Shown here in pieces: positions 19,105-27,822 of a DNA stretch of 64,000 bases; the stretch's first letter is position 1; each line of letters begins with the position of its first letter. The notes below the pieces were generated by a model that searched no databases, was not told the DNA's origin, and was given only the letters and a program-made list of their open reading frames with translations. The translations under genes and the position numbers were made by a program. Source of the stretch: Mucilaginibacter pankratovii (lineage in GTDB: Bacteria; Bacteroidota; Bacteroidia; Sphingobacteriales; Sphingobacteriaceae); the NCBI RefSeq assembly GCF_014773265.1, contig NZ_JACWMY010000009.1, positions 62,001-126,000 on the forward strand, given 5' to 3'.

Positions 19105-19890
19105 ATGCTGCGTACCGCCCCCCTGTTTGTTTTTTTGCTGATAGCCAACCTGTGTTTTGCAGGCCCGGATACGCCTGCTGTGCTCAAAAAGATCATAGTT
19201 AAGAAAGATACGGTAGCGGTAAATAAAAAACCGGCTGTTATTATTACAGATACAACAACCATCGCGCAACGGAGCCTGGATACCGCGGCCCTCAACAAAT
19301 ACAAAAGATCGCCCGAGTTTAAATATGAGGAAAAGTACGACGGCCCATCCTGGTGGACGCGCTTTTGGCGATGGTTTTGGAATTGGCTTGGCAACTTGCT
19401 TGGCAGAGCAACAAAACATGAAGGCGCGATGTCGTCATTCTTCCTGTTCCTAAAATACTTTTTTATTGCGGCGGGCCTTTCGGCGCTGGTGTTTTTAATA
19501 TTGAAACTCTCGGGCATTAACATGATGCACCTTTTCCGTAAAAAGCCATACTCCACGTTGGCCTACTCCGAATCGGTAGAGAATATCCACGAGATTGATT
19601 TTGAGGCCGAGATAGAAAAGGCCATTGCTGTACATAACTACCGGTTTGCTGTGCGCCTGCTTTATTTACGCAGCCTGAAACAGCTGAGCGATAACGGGCT
19701 TATTAACTGGCAGATCAATAAAACAAACACCAATTACGTGTACGAGCTTACCAACGCGGAGCAGCGCGAAGCCTTTAAACGGATTACCCTGCAGTTTGAA
19801 TATGTTTGGTATGGGGATTTTTTAATAAACGGCGAGATCTTTAAAAGGATAAACGCGCTTTTCAGCACCTTTAAAAGCAGCGCCGAATGA
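19105..19890 (+). CDS. DUF4129 domain membrane protein
   Basis: 261 residues: an N-terminal signal or anchor (about 1-18), a periplasmic Lys/Thr-rich stretch, a Trp-rich segment WWTRFWRWFWNWLGNLLG (about 88-105), one membrane helix (about 113-135), then the cytoplasmic DUF4129 domain (about 165-255) with NYRFAVRLLYLRSLKQLSD and FEYVWYGDF. In related clusters DUF4129 is fused to transglutaminase-like or MoxR-cluster proteins. Its role is unknown. It overlaps the DUF4350 gene by 4 bp (ATGA). Confidence 0.85.
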   Translation: MLRTAPLFVFLLIANLCFAGPDTPAVLKKIIVKKDTVAVNKKPAVIITDTTTIAQRSLDTAALNKYKRSPEFKYEEKYDGPSWWTRFWRWFWNWLGNLLGRATKHEGAMSSFFLFLKYFFIAAGLSALVFLILKLSGINMMHLFRKKPYSTLAYSESVENIHEIDFEAEIEKAIAVHNYRFAVRLLYLRSLKQLSDNGLINWQINKTNTNYVYELTNAEQREAFKRITLQFEYVWYGDFLINGEIFKRINALFSTFKSSAE

Positions 19891-21074
19891 AAGATTTTAA
19901 AATATATATCGGTATCGCCTCGGCATTGTTGCTGGTTTACCTTATTGCGCAATACAATAAGCCCAACCCGGTTAACTGGACCAATACCCTATATTATAAC
20001 GACAAGATACCCTTTGGTACCTTTGTGCTGTATAACCAACTCAACGATCTTTTCCCCGATGCTGGGGTAATCCGCACCAATCAATCGGCTTACAGCGTTT
20101 TTAGCGATACTACCATGATGCCGGGTAATTACCTCATTATTGCCAATAATCTGGAGCTGAATAAGGAAGATTATACGGCGATGGTGAAATACATCAGCGC
20201 CGGTAATTCGGTATTTATCAGTGCGTTCGACTGGGGAGGGATGGTGACCGATACCCTCAAACTAAATCTGAACAACGAATTTGGCAAAAAGTCTGTCGGT
20301 GTAAATTTTAGCAATCCCAAACTGAAGCGTGCCGAAAACTATGTGTTTGATAAACACCTCACCGACCAATACTTCAAAAAATTTGATACCACGCGGGCAA
20401 CCGTCATCGGTGAAAACTCGCTGGGGCATGCCAACTTTATCAGCTATACATTCGGCAAGGGGAAACTGTTCCTGTTTGCCAACCCGCAAGTGTTCACCAA
20501 TTACAGTCTGTTAAAGCCGCAAAGCGCTGATTATGCCGAAAAGGCGCTATCCTATCTGCCCGAAGATGCTGAAAACGTTTATTGGGACCAGTATCAAAAC
20601 CACGATATCCCAACGGACGAATCGCCTATGCGGGTGTTTTTCCAGCATGCGGCCTTGCAATGGGCGTACTACCTGGCGCTGGCCAGTATGTTGCTGTTTG
20701 TAGTTTACGAAATTAAGCGCAGGCAGCGCATCATCCCGATAGTGGAACCGCTGAAGAACTCCACACTGGAGTTTGTAACCGTGGTGGGCAGAGTATACTA
20801 TGAGCAGCGCGACAATGCCAACATCGCGGCAAAGAAGATACTGTATTTTTCGGACCACCTGCGCACCGCGTTTAATCTTAAGTCCGCGGGTTATAACCAC
20901 GAGTTCATATCCCTGCTCGCCAATAAAACCGGTATCGATCTGTTGTTCGCAGGCGAACTGGTGAGGCATATTAATTACCTTCTACCGCAAAAGCACATTA
21001 CCGACCACGAACTTATTGTACTAAACCAGTTAATAGAAAAATTTTATATTCAATCCGGCTCACATGGAAAATGA
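19887..21074 (+). CDS. DUF4350 domain membrane protein
   Basis: 395 residues. An N-terminal membrane helix (about 5-22) is followed by a periplasmic domain with PFGTFVLYNQLNDLFPDAGV and the GKGKLFLFANP strand, as in DUF4350 / glutamine-amidotransferase-like folds. A second helix (about 257-276) precedes a cytoplasmic C-terminal part rich in Arg/Lys. It probably senses or scaffolds in the MoxR cluster. The MoxR gene starts 11 bp before its stop. Confidence 0.82.
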   Translation: MKDFKIYIGIASALLLVYLIAQYNKPNPVNWTNTLYYNDKIPFGTFVLYNQLNDLFPDAGVIRTNQSAYSVFSDTTMMPGNYLIIANNLELNKEDYTAMVKYISAGNSVFISAFDWGGMVTDTLKLNLNNEFGKKSVGVNFSNPKLKRAENYVFDKHLTDQYFKKFDTTRATVIGENSLGHANFISYTFGKGKLFLFANPQVFTNYSLLKPQSADYAEKALSYLPEDAENVYWDQYQNHDIPTDESPMRVFFQHAALQWAYYLALASMLLFVVYEIKRRQRIIPIVEPLKNSTLEFVTVVGRVYYEQRDNANIAAKKILYFSDHLRTAFNLKSAGYNHEFISLLANKTGIDLLFAGELVRHINYLLPQKHITDHELIVLNQLIEKFYIQSGSHGK

Positions 21075-22041
21075 AAACTTTGAACAACGAACAGACCTTA
21101 GCAAGCTAAGCAGCGCTGTTGAAAAAATAAAGGCCACGCTCTCCAAAATTATTGTTGGGCAGCAACAGGTTATAGACCTGGTTATTGCCGGCATCCTGGC
21201 CGATGGACATATCCTGATAGAGGGTGTGCCGGGTGTGGCGAAAACGCTAACCGCCAAACTGATCGCCAAAGCCGTTGATGTGAAATACTCCCGCATCCAG
21301 TTCACGCCCGATCTGATGCCCTCTGATGTGTTGGGTACGCCGGTATTCAATCCCCAAACCGCTGGCTTTGAGTTTAAGCGCGGGCCTATTTTTGGCAATA
21401 TTATTTTGATAGACGAGATCAACCGGGCACCGGCCAAAACACAGTCGGCCCTGTTTGAGGTGATGGAAGAGCGCCAGGTAACCATGGATAGCCACACCTA
21501 TAAAATGGAAGAGCCCTTTATTGTACTGGCTACCCAAAACCCGGTTGAGCAGGAAGGGACCTACCGCCTGCCCGAAGCGCAGCTGGACAGGTTCCTGTTT
21601 AAAATAGAGATCAAATATCCCTCGCTGGAAGAGGAGATAACCATTGTTACCCAGCAGCACCAGCAAAAAACCGCCGATCAGTTAAACGATATTAAACCTG
21701 TTTTAGCCGGGGCGGACATCATCGCTTTGCGCCAACAGGTGAGGGCGCTTTATGTTGAGCCGAAGATACTGGCCTTTGCCGCGCAGATCATCCACGAAAC
21801 ACGCAACAATCGCTCGATATATTTAGGGGGCTCTCCGCGCGCATCGCTGGCTATAGTAAATGCAGCCAAAGCTATCGCTGCCATCAACGGGCGCGATTTT
21901 GTAACGCCTGATGACATTATTTTAGTTGCCGCCCCGGTATTGCGCCACCGCATTATGCTAACGCCCGATAAGGAAATGGAAGGCGTGCTGCCCGATGATG
22001 TAATTGCCCAGATAATCCAAAAAATTGAGATCCCACGATAA
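21064..22041 (+). CDS. MoxR-family AAA+ ATPase
   Basis: 325 residues. Walker A is GVPGVAKT (54-61), Walker B is ILIDEINRAP (about 117-126), and sensor 1 is ATQNPVEQEGTYRLPEAQLDRF. MoxR ATPases act as chaperones that activate partner complexes, often with DUF58 or vWA proteins encoded beside them, as here. Sensor 2 (GGSPRASLA) is intact, so it should be active. The start ATG 21064 overlaps the DUF4350 3' end. The DUF58 gene follows after 6 bp. Confidence 0.95.
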   Translation: MENENFEQRTDLSKLSSAVEKIKATLSKIIVGQQQVIDLVIAGILADGHILIEGVPGVAKTLTAKLIAKAVDVKYSRIQFTPDLMPSDVLGTPVFNPQTAGFEFKRGPIFGNIILIDEINRAPAKTQSALFEVMEERQVTMDSHTYKMEEPFIVLATQNPVEQEGTYRLPEAQLDRFLFKIEIKYPSLEEEITIVTQQHQQKTADQLNDIKPVLAGADIIALRQQVRALYVEPKILAFAAQIIHETRNNRSIYLGGSPRASLAIVNAAKAIAAINGRDFVTPDDIILVAAPVLRHRIMLTPDKEMEGVLPDDVIAQIIQKIEIPR

Positions 22042-22047
22042 AAGCAG

Positions 22048-23394
22048 GTGAAGAAACTATCAGAGCTGTTTTACACCAATTTATTTTTAACAGGCAGGCT
22101 TTTCCTGGCGCTGGCCTGCAGCGTTGTGTTCTTTTTGTTTTCGTTCTTCTTCCCATGGCTTGGCGACCTGCCCGAATTTTTCTTTTGGGGCCTGGTACTG
22201 CTCACCTTTATCGATCTGCTGATGCTTTACCGGGTAAAGGATGCCATGTTTGCCAAAAGACATGCGCCCGAGCGACTGAGCAACAGCGATGATAACGAGT
22301 TGGGGATCTATATCGAAAATCGTTATTCGTTTTCGGTATCGGTGGGTATTATAGATGAGATCCCTGTGCAGTTTCAGAAGCGCGATGTATGGTTTAAAAC
22401 GAGTTTAAAGGCCGGTGAGCACAAACTCATCAGTTACCTATTAAGGCCGCTTAAACGCGGCGAATATGTGTTTGGGAGCATCAGGGTGTTTGTGCGTTCG
22501 CCGCTTGGCCTGGTAAGCAGGCGATTTAACTTTGGGCAGGCCGAAACGCTGCCGGTGTACCCATCGTTTTTGCAGATGCGCAAGTACGAGCTGATGGCCA
22601 TATCCAACCGGCTCACCGAGATCGGCATCAAAAAAATCCGCCGGCTTGGGCACAGCCTGGAGTTTGAACAGATAAAAAATTATGTACCCGGCGATGACTA
22701 CCGCAACATTAACTGGAAGGCCTCGGCACGCCAGGGCAGCTTAATGACCAACTCCTACACAGACGAAAAATCGCAGCAGGTGTATTGCGTGATAGATAAA
22801 TCGCGCGCCATGAAGATGCCGTTTGAGGGTCTGAGCCTGCTGGATTATGCCATTAATGCCAGCCTGGTACTCAGCAACGTGGCCTTGTTAAAAGAAGATA
22901 AGGCCGGGCTGATCACTATAGCCGAGAAGGTGGGTTCGGTAATACCCGCGGATAAAAAGCATACACAGATAAACAAGATCCTGGAGATATTATACAAAGA
23001 GAAAACCCGGTACCTGGAAACCAATATGGAGGCGCTTTACAGCACCATCCGTAACGTGGTGAAACAGCGCAGCCTAATTGTTTTCTTTACCAATTATGAG
23101 AGTTTGCCCGCTTTACAAAGGCAACTGCCATTTTTAAAGCGGATCTCAAGGTTTCACCTGCTGCTGGTGGTTTTCTTTGAGAACACAGAACTAAAGCAGG
23201 TAAGCGAGCAGCCCGCCAATGATGTGGAGCAGATCTACATCAAAACCATCGCCGAAAAATTTGCTTATGATAAAAAACTTATCGTAAAAGAACTGGCCGC
23301 TCACGGTATCCAATCCATATTAAGCACTCCTCAAAATTTAACCATTAATACCATTAACAGGTATTTGGAGTTGAAGGCTAAGCAGAGGATATAA
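22048..23394 (+). CDS. DUF58 domain protein (MoxR partner)
   Basis: 448 residues, starting at GTG 22048. Two membrane helices lie near the N-terminus (about 11-35, 39-58). A beta-rich segment follows, and then the DUF58 core: FEQIKNYVPGDDYRNINW (about 209-226), KASARQG and the vWA-like strand QVYCVIDKSRAM. DUF58 proteins are vWA-like partners of MoxR ATPases, perhaps with a metal-ion adhesion site. It closes the cluster. No terminator is evident, and the 3' spacer holds repeats. Confidence 0.9.
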   Translation: MKKLSELFYTNLFLTGRLFLALACSVVFFLFSFFFPWLGDLPEFFFWGLVLLTFIDLLMLYRVKDAMFAKRHAPERLSNSDDNELGIYIENRYSFSVSVGIIDEIPVQFQKRDVWFKTSLKAGEHKLISYLLRPLKRGEYVFGSIRVFVRSPLGLVSRRFNFGQAETLPVYPSFLQMRKYELMAISNRLTEIGIKKIRRLGHSLEFEQIKNYVPGDDYRNINWKASARQGSLMTNSYTDEKSQQVYCVIDKSRAMKMPFEGLSLLDYAINASLVLSNVALLKEDKAGLITIAEKVGSVIPADKKHTQINKILEILYKEKTRYLETNMEALYSTIRNVVKQRSLIVFFTNYESLPALQRQLPFLKRISRFHLLLVVFFENTELKQVSEQPANDVEQIYIKTIAEKFAYDKKLIVKELAAHGIQSILSTPQNLTINTINRYLELKAKQRI

Positions 23395-23413
23395 CAATCA
23401 AAATACTCCATCA

Positions 23414-23475
23414 TGTCATTTCGATGAGCAGCGGGGAGGAGACGAGCGAGAGGGCGAAGAGAAATCTTCGACGGC
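23414..23475. repeat. GTCATTTCGA-type repeat, single arm (copy A)
   Basis: It starts TGTCATTTCGATGAGC and ends GAGAAATCTTCGACGGC. It matches the left arm of copy B (23873) in both ends and resembles the reverse complement of copy B's right arm in between. No matching right arm lies within the next 90 bp, so this is a half element. Confidence 0.75.
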
Positions 23476-23570
23476 AAGCTGAGTGGTAATGCAATAACCA
23501 CCATATATATCGTAGGGGATAGAAAGCAACCATATAATAACCCATATTAAGCTATGTGGAATTACAATAC

Positions 23571-23852
23571 ATGTACATAACCACTAACCCCGGGAAAACC
23601 ACTTTATATGTTGGAATGACCAACGATGTAGGCATTAGGACCCTTCAGCATAAAGAAAATAAGGGAACAAATAATTCGTTTGCAGGTAAATACTAACGCT
23701 ATTGTCTTGTTTATTACGAGCATTTCACGCATGTTGAGCATGCGATTGCCCGGGAGAAGGAGGTGAAGAAATGGCGAAGGGAAAAGAAAATTGCGCTTAT
23801 TGAGTCGGTAAATCCAACTTGGCGATTTTTAAACGACGAGGTTATTGAGTAG
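23571..23852 (+). pseudogene. GIY-YIG endonuclease-like gene broken by a stop codon
   Basis: In one frame the sequence reads MYITTNPGKTTLYVGMTNDV, then a stretch ending NNSFAGKY, then TAA at 23694-23696. The same frame continues with RYCLVYYEHFTHVEHAIARE, KEVKKWRREKKIALIES, and NPTWRFLNDEVIE to TAG 23850-23852. This is a complete single-domain GIY-YIG protein (URI family, about 93 residues), including the YVG motif, catalytic Arg and the Glu in REKEVKKW. Only one nonsense change separates it from an intact gene and there is no frameshift, so loss is recent or the stop is a sequencing error. It lies between two copies of the GTCATTTCGA repeat. Confidence 0.85.
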
Positions 23853-23872
23853 TTTCACATATACACCCCCTT

Positions 23873-24008
23873 TGTCATTTCGAACGAGCGATAGCGAGGA
23901 GAAATCTTCGACGGCTATGTACTACCGCCATGCATATACGCCTTGCAATGTACCGAAGATTTCTCTTCGCGCGGCCCTCTTGCCCGCCCTCCGCTCATCG
24001 AAATGACA
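23873..24008. repeat. GTCATTTCGA-type inverted repeat, complete (copy B)
   Basis: The left arm (23873-23915) begins TGTCATTTCGAACGAGCG and includes GAGAAATCTTCGACGGC. The right arm (about 23956-24008) includes GAAGATTTCTCTTCG and ends TCGAAATGACA. The centre of about 40 bp is unrelated. It lies between the GIY-YIG pseudogene and the mscS-like gene. Confidence 0.85.
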
Positions 24009-24028
24009 TAATGGAGTTTAGGAGGGGT

Positions 24029-24814
24029 CTACATCCCCGGCAACTTAACCCCAGCTGCGGCAAGGCCAATAACAATGCGTTCCTGAAGTTCTATTTTGGT
24101 GGAGAGGAAGTTGGCGGGTTCTACCCAAACGTTTATAGTGAATTTTACGCCATCAATTTCCAGCGCAACTACGCCAACGCGGGTTGCGGGCTCATGCAAT
24201 ATGGCCGGGATGGCCTTTATAGCCTCATTGATGATCTGTTTTACCTGCGGAACAGGGGCGGCGTACCCCAGCTTTATTTCAAAATCAAGGCGACGTTTAC
24301 CTTCGCGGGTTACGTTTACAATTACCTCGTTAAACAGCTTGCCGTTGGGGATAATTACGGTTTTGTTATCGGCAGTAAGCAATACGGTGTAAAATATTTG
24401 TATAGAGGTTACTCTCCCATCCTGCCCCTGTGCAACTATGCTGTCGTCTATCTCAAAAGGTTTCAGCATCAGTATCAATACTCCGCCCGCAAAATTTTGA
24501 AGCGTACCTGATAGTGCCAAACCGGCGGCAACACCAAACGCACCAATTATGGTGCTCATAAAGGTTAGTTGAAACCCGATAAGGTTTAATACCGAGAAAA
24601 TAAGCGCTGCGTACAACGCCGTAACTGATAAGCTTAGGAAAAAAGGCTGTAAAGAGGAATGGACACCAGTGGTATGTATGCGCCGCGTAATACGCGACCT
24701 GAAAAGCCGTATAAACCAAAGGCCAACAAAAAATAGCAGCAGCCCGATAACAACCCTCGGCCCATTATCAACCGCCCAAACATGAAATTTATGATAGAAT
24801 TCTTTTAGCTCCAT
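24029..24814 (-). CDS. Small-conductance mechanosensitive channel (MscS family)
   Basis: 261 residues. Three membrane helices (about 17-37, 57-80, 84-112) are followed by the MscS pore-lining helix and beta domain: FGVAAGLALSGTLQNFAGGVLIL, then PFEIDDSIVAQGQDGRVTSI and IPNGKLFNEVIVN. This is the minimal MscS architecture (E. coli MscS has 286 residues). It releases osmolytes upon hypo-osmotic shock. It is transcribed alone and minus; the spacer upstream (24815-25106) shows no gene. Confidence 0.9.
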   Translation of the reverse strand: MELKEFYHKFHVWAVDNGPRVVIGLLLFFVGLWFIRLFRSRITRRIHTTGVHSSLQPFFLSLSVTALYAALIFSVLNLIGFQLTFMSTIIGAFGVAAGLALSGTLQNFAGGVLILMLKPFEIDDSIVAQGQDGRVTSIQIFYTVLLTADNKTVIIPNGKLFNEVIVNVTREGKRRLDFEIKLGYAAPVPQVKQIINEAIKAIPAILHEPATRVGVVALEIDGVKFTINVWVEPANFLSTKIELQERIVIGLAAAGVKLPGM

Positions 24815-25106
24815 AGATGGGGGCCAAAATTAAGGAAATTTTGCTTATTAGCTATAGATAGCCACGAATAGCTCCGGGCCTTTAAACAGCACCCACTCAA
24901 CGATGCGGCTGTGAATTTGTGTTTTTTTATTTTTAAGGTTTTTCATAATACTGTGGGATATTCAAACGCTGTGCCTAATAACCCCGTTAACAGTATGATG
25001 ACGAAAATTTCACCTAATGCGTTACAACGACCCGTAAAAAAGCGATGAGAGCATAGTATCAGCCTATTATACCCGGTTTTATGCGGATAAAATAGTGTCC
25101 AAAATA
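24815..25106. other. Intergenic spacer, nothing recognised
   Basis: About 290 bp between the mscS-like gene start and the groEL terminator. Both strands carry stop codons in all frames. No repeat of the families seen elsewhere and no structured RNA was recognised. Confidence 0.5.
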
Positions 25107-25138
25107 AAACCCCTGTCTATTTTATTAGACAGGGGTTT
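25107..25138 (-). terminator. Rho-independent terminator of groEL
   Basis: A perfect 13-bp stem (25107-25119 with 25126-25138) around a 6-base loop. Read on the minus strand it ends in TTTTATTTT. Confidence 0.9.
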
Positions 25139-25171
25139 CAATATGTATAGTACGGATACTATGGGGGATGA

Positions 25172-26809
25172 TTACATCATGCCGCCCATGCCGCCGCCGC
25201 CCATTGGTGGCATACCGCCGCCTTTTTCGTCTTCCGGATCATCGGCCAACACACACTCGGTGGTTAACAGCATCGAAGCGATAGAAGCTGCGTTCTCTAA
25301 TGCTACACGGCTTACTTTAGTTGGGTCGATAACACCGGCACCAATTAAGTTTTCGTAAACATCAGTACGTGCATTGTAACCGAAGTCACCAGTACCTTCT
25401 TTAACCTTTTGTACTACGATAGAGCCTTCCACACCTGCGTTTTGGCAGATCTGGCGAAGTGGCTCTTCGATAGCGCGACGGATGATCTGGATACCAGTGT
25501 TCTCATCTTCGTTTGCGCCTTTAAGCTCCGCTAAAGCACCAACCGCGCGGATGAAGGCAACGCCACCACCAGCTACGATACCTTCTTCTACAGCCGCACG
25601 GGTTGCATGTAAAGCATCGTCAACACGGTCTTTTTTCTCTTTCATTTCTACTTCAGAAGCAGCACCGATGTAAAGAACTGCAACACCGCCGCTTAATTTA
25701 GCTAAACGCTCTTGTAATTTTTCTTTATCGTAATCAGAAGTAGTAGTTTCTATCTGCGCACGGATCTCGCCGATACGGCCTTTGATCAGGTCGGCATCAC
25801 CATCACCGTTTACGATGGTAGTGTTGTCTTTATCGATAGAAATTTTCTCAGCCTGGCCCAACATTGATAGGTCAGCGCTTTCTAATTTGTAGCCTCTTTC
25901 TTCAGAGATAACGGTACCGCCAGTTAATACTGCGATATCCTCTAACATAGCCTTACGGCGATCGCCAAAGCCTGGTGCTTTTACAGCAGCAACTTTTAGT
26001 GAGCCACGGATCTTGTTAACAACCAAAGTAGCCAATGCTTCGCCATCAAGGTCTTCAGCAATAATTAACAATGGTTTGCCTGTTTGTACTTGTTTCTCCA
26101 GGATAGGAAGCAATTCCTTCATCGAAGAGATCTTTTTATCGTAGATAAGGATGTATGGGTTATCTAACTCAACTTCCATTTTATCAGAGTTGGTAACGAA
26201 GTAAGGAGAAAGGTACCCACGATCAAACTGCATACCTTCTACAGTTTTAACTTCAGTCTCTGTACCTTTTGCTTCTTCAACGGTGATAACACCAGAAGTA
26301 CCAACTTTTTTCATCGCATCAGCAATCATCTCGCCAATAACTTCGTCGTTGTTAGCAGAGATAGAAGCTACTTGTTTGATCTTACCGAAATCATCGCCAA
26401 CATCTTGTTTTTGAGCTTTCAGATCGGCAACTACAGCAGCAACTGCTTTATCGATACCGCGTTTCAGATCCATCGGGTTTGCACCGGCTGCAACGTTTTT
26501 AATACCTGCGGTAACGATAGCCTGGGCCAAAACGGTAGCAGTAGTTGTACCATCACCTGCAATATCAGCAGTTTTAGAGGCAACTTCTTTAACCATTTGC
26601 GCACCCATGTTTTCGATAGGGTCTTTCAGCTCGATCTCTTTAGCTACAGTTACACCATCTTTGGTGATAGCAGGTGAACCGAACTTTTTATCGATAATTA
26701 CGTGACGACCCTTTGGGCCTAATGTTACTTTAACTGCGTTAGCCAAAATATCAACACCGCGCTTTAAAGCGTCACGTGCCTCAACATTATATTTAACTTG
26801 TTTTGCCAT
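25172..26809 (-). CDS. groEL: 60-kDa chaperonin GroEL
   Basis: ATP-driven folding chamber of 14 subunits working with GroES. The 545-residue sequence is canonical: MAKQVKYNVEARDALKRGVD at the start, DGTTTATVLAQAI (ATP site), apical-domain helices, GGGVAFIRA, and the Gly/Met-rich C-terminal tail ending GGGGMGGMM. groES lies 110 bp upstream in the same direction, so groESL is the usual bicistron. I looked for a CIRCE element (inverted TTAGCACTC) upstream of groES and did not see one, so HrcA control is not supported here. Only one groEL is in the window. Confidence 0.98.
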   Translation of the reverse strand: MAKQVKYNVEARDALKRGVDILANAVKVTLGPKGRHVIIDKKFGSPAITKDGVTVAKEIELKDPIENMGAQMVKEVASKTADIAGDGTTTATVLAQAIVTAGIKNVAAGANPMDLKRGIDKAVAAVVADLKAQKQDVGDDFGKIKQVASISANNDEVIGEMIADAMKKVGTSGVITVEEAKGTETEVKTVEGMQFDRGYLSPYFVTNSDKMEVELDNPYILIYDKKISSMKELLPILEKQVQTGKPLLIIAEDLDGEALATLVVNKIRGSLKVAAVKAPGFGDRRKAMLEDIAVLTGGTVISEERGYKLESADLSMLGQAEKISIDKDNTTIVNGDGDADLIKGRIGEIRAQIETTTSDYDKEKLQERLAKLSGGVAVLYIGAASEVEMKEKKDRVDDALHATRAAVEEGIVAGGGVAFIRAVGALAELKGANEDENTGIQIIRRAIEEPLRQICQNAGVEGSIVVQKVKEGTGDFGYNARTDVYENLIGAGVIDPTKVSRVALENAASIASMLLTTECVLADDPEDEKGGGMPPMGGGGMGGMM

Positions 26810-26919
26810 TGTTTTTTAAATTTTGAATGATTGAATTAGTGATTGAGTGAATGTTGTATTGCGTTTGCCGAACAGTTGAATTAAATTATTCAAAATTCAG
26901 TCATTCGCTGATTCACTAA

Positions 26920-27216
26920 TTAATTAAATACTGCGTAGATATCAGATTCGCGCATGATCAGGTACTCTTTACCATCAACGGTAACTTCGGTACCGGCATA
27001 TTTGCCATAAAGAATTTCGTCACCAACTTTAACGGTCATCGGGATAAGTGTACCCGAAATATCAGCGTATTTACCCGGGCCAACAGCCACTATAGTACCT
27101 TTTTGTGGTTTTTCCTGAGCTGTCTCGGGGATGTAGATGCCCGAAGCAGTTTTAGTTTCGGCAGCAGCGGCTTGTACAACCACCCTGTCTGCACTTGGTT
27201 TAATGTTTAATGACAT
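26920..27216 (-). CDS. groES: 10-kDa co-chaperonin GroES
   Basis: 98 residues. The N-terminus LNIKPSADRVVVQ is followed by the mobile loop (AAAETKTASGIYIPETAQEK) and then GTIVAVGPGKY. The C-terminal strands include VKVGDEILYGKYAGTEV and end in LIMRESDIYAVFN. It forms the heptameric lid of GroEL. It is first gene of groESL; its promoter should lie in 27217-27400 on the minus strand, but I could not pick a convincing box. Confidence 0.97.
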   Translation of the reverse strand: MSLNIKPSADRVVVQAAAAETKTASGIYIPETAQEKPQKGTIVAVGPGKYADISGTLIPMTVKVGDEILYGKYAGTEVTVDGKEYLIMRESDIYAVFN

Positions 27217-27408
27217 AGTAATACTATTTGAAATTATAATTTTAAGTTTTCGTTAATGGTTTTCACATCAATTATGCCAAGCCGCTAAATAAACTTGCAT
27301 TGGCATGCTTTTCTGTTTTATTGTCAGCCTTGCAGTTAAAGTGTTACTACATACACCTGCAAGTTTTACGTTTGGTGTCATCGTGTCAGGGCGGGTATAA
27401 AGCCAAAA

Positions 27409-27432
27409 AAGGCCTTGATCTCTCAAGGCCTT
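27409..27432 (-). terminator. Rho-independent terminator of secG
   Basis: A perfect 10-bp stem (27409-27418 with 27423-27432) and a 4-base loop. On the minus strand it is followed by TTTT. Confidence 0.85.
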
Positions 27433-27457
27433 ATGAATAGTCGTTTTTTACTATATA

Positions 27458-27811
27458 TTATTTTTTGTTCGGGGCAGGTTGTGCTGCAGGTACGCTCAAA
27501 GGAGCAGTTTGCTGCGGTGTAGTGCTGGTTGGTTTAGAAGCTTTTTTAATTTGCTCCATCAATGCAGGGTCTTCTGATTTTTGCGCGCCGCCTTTAACAG
27601 ATACGTTAATAACAAGCGACAGCACCATAATGCTGATAGCCAGTACCCAGGTGCCTTTTTCAAGGAAATCGCCGGTTTTTTGTACGCCCATTAATTGCGA
27701 TGAGCCTGCAAAATTTGATGATAAACCACCGCCTTTAGGGTTTTGTATTAATACAATAAGGCCTAAAAGGACACATATAATGATGGTGATGATGATTAAA
27801 ACTAAGTACAT
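27458..27811 (-). CDS. secG: Preprotein translocase subunit SecG
   Basis: 117 residues with two membrane helices: about 2-24, and about 51-72 after the conserved loop IQNPKGGGLSSNFAGSSQLMGVQKT. This is the SecG pattern. The C-terminal tail is long, Lys/Thr/Pro/Gln-rich and ends in QPAPNKK, as often in Bacteroidota. SecG assists the SecYEG channel at the inner membrane. It is 11 bp downstream of the acidic-protein gene, in the run sigma-54 activator, lptE, acidic protein, secG. Confidence 0.95.
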   Translation of the reverse strand: MYLVLIIITIIICVLLGLIVLIQNPKGGGLSSNFAGSSQLMGVQKTGDFLEKGTWVLAISIMVLSLVINVSVKGGAQKSEDPALMEQIKKASKPTSTTPQQTAPLSVPAAQPAPNKK

Positions 27812-27822
27812 TTCTTGTTTAT

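Noticed and set aside
27217..27400. CIRCE or sigma-32-like element before groES
   Set aside because: No TTAGCACTC inverted repeat found; a TTGGCA-like string is present but has no convincing partner box.
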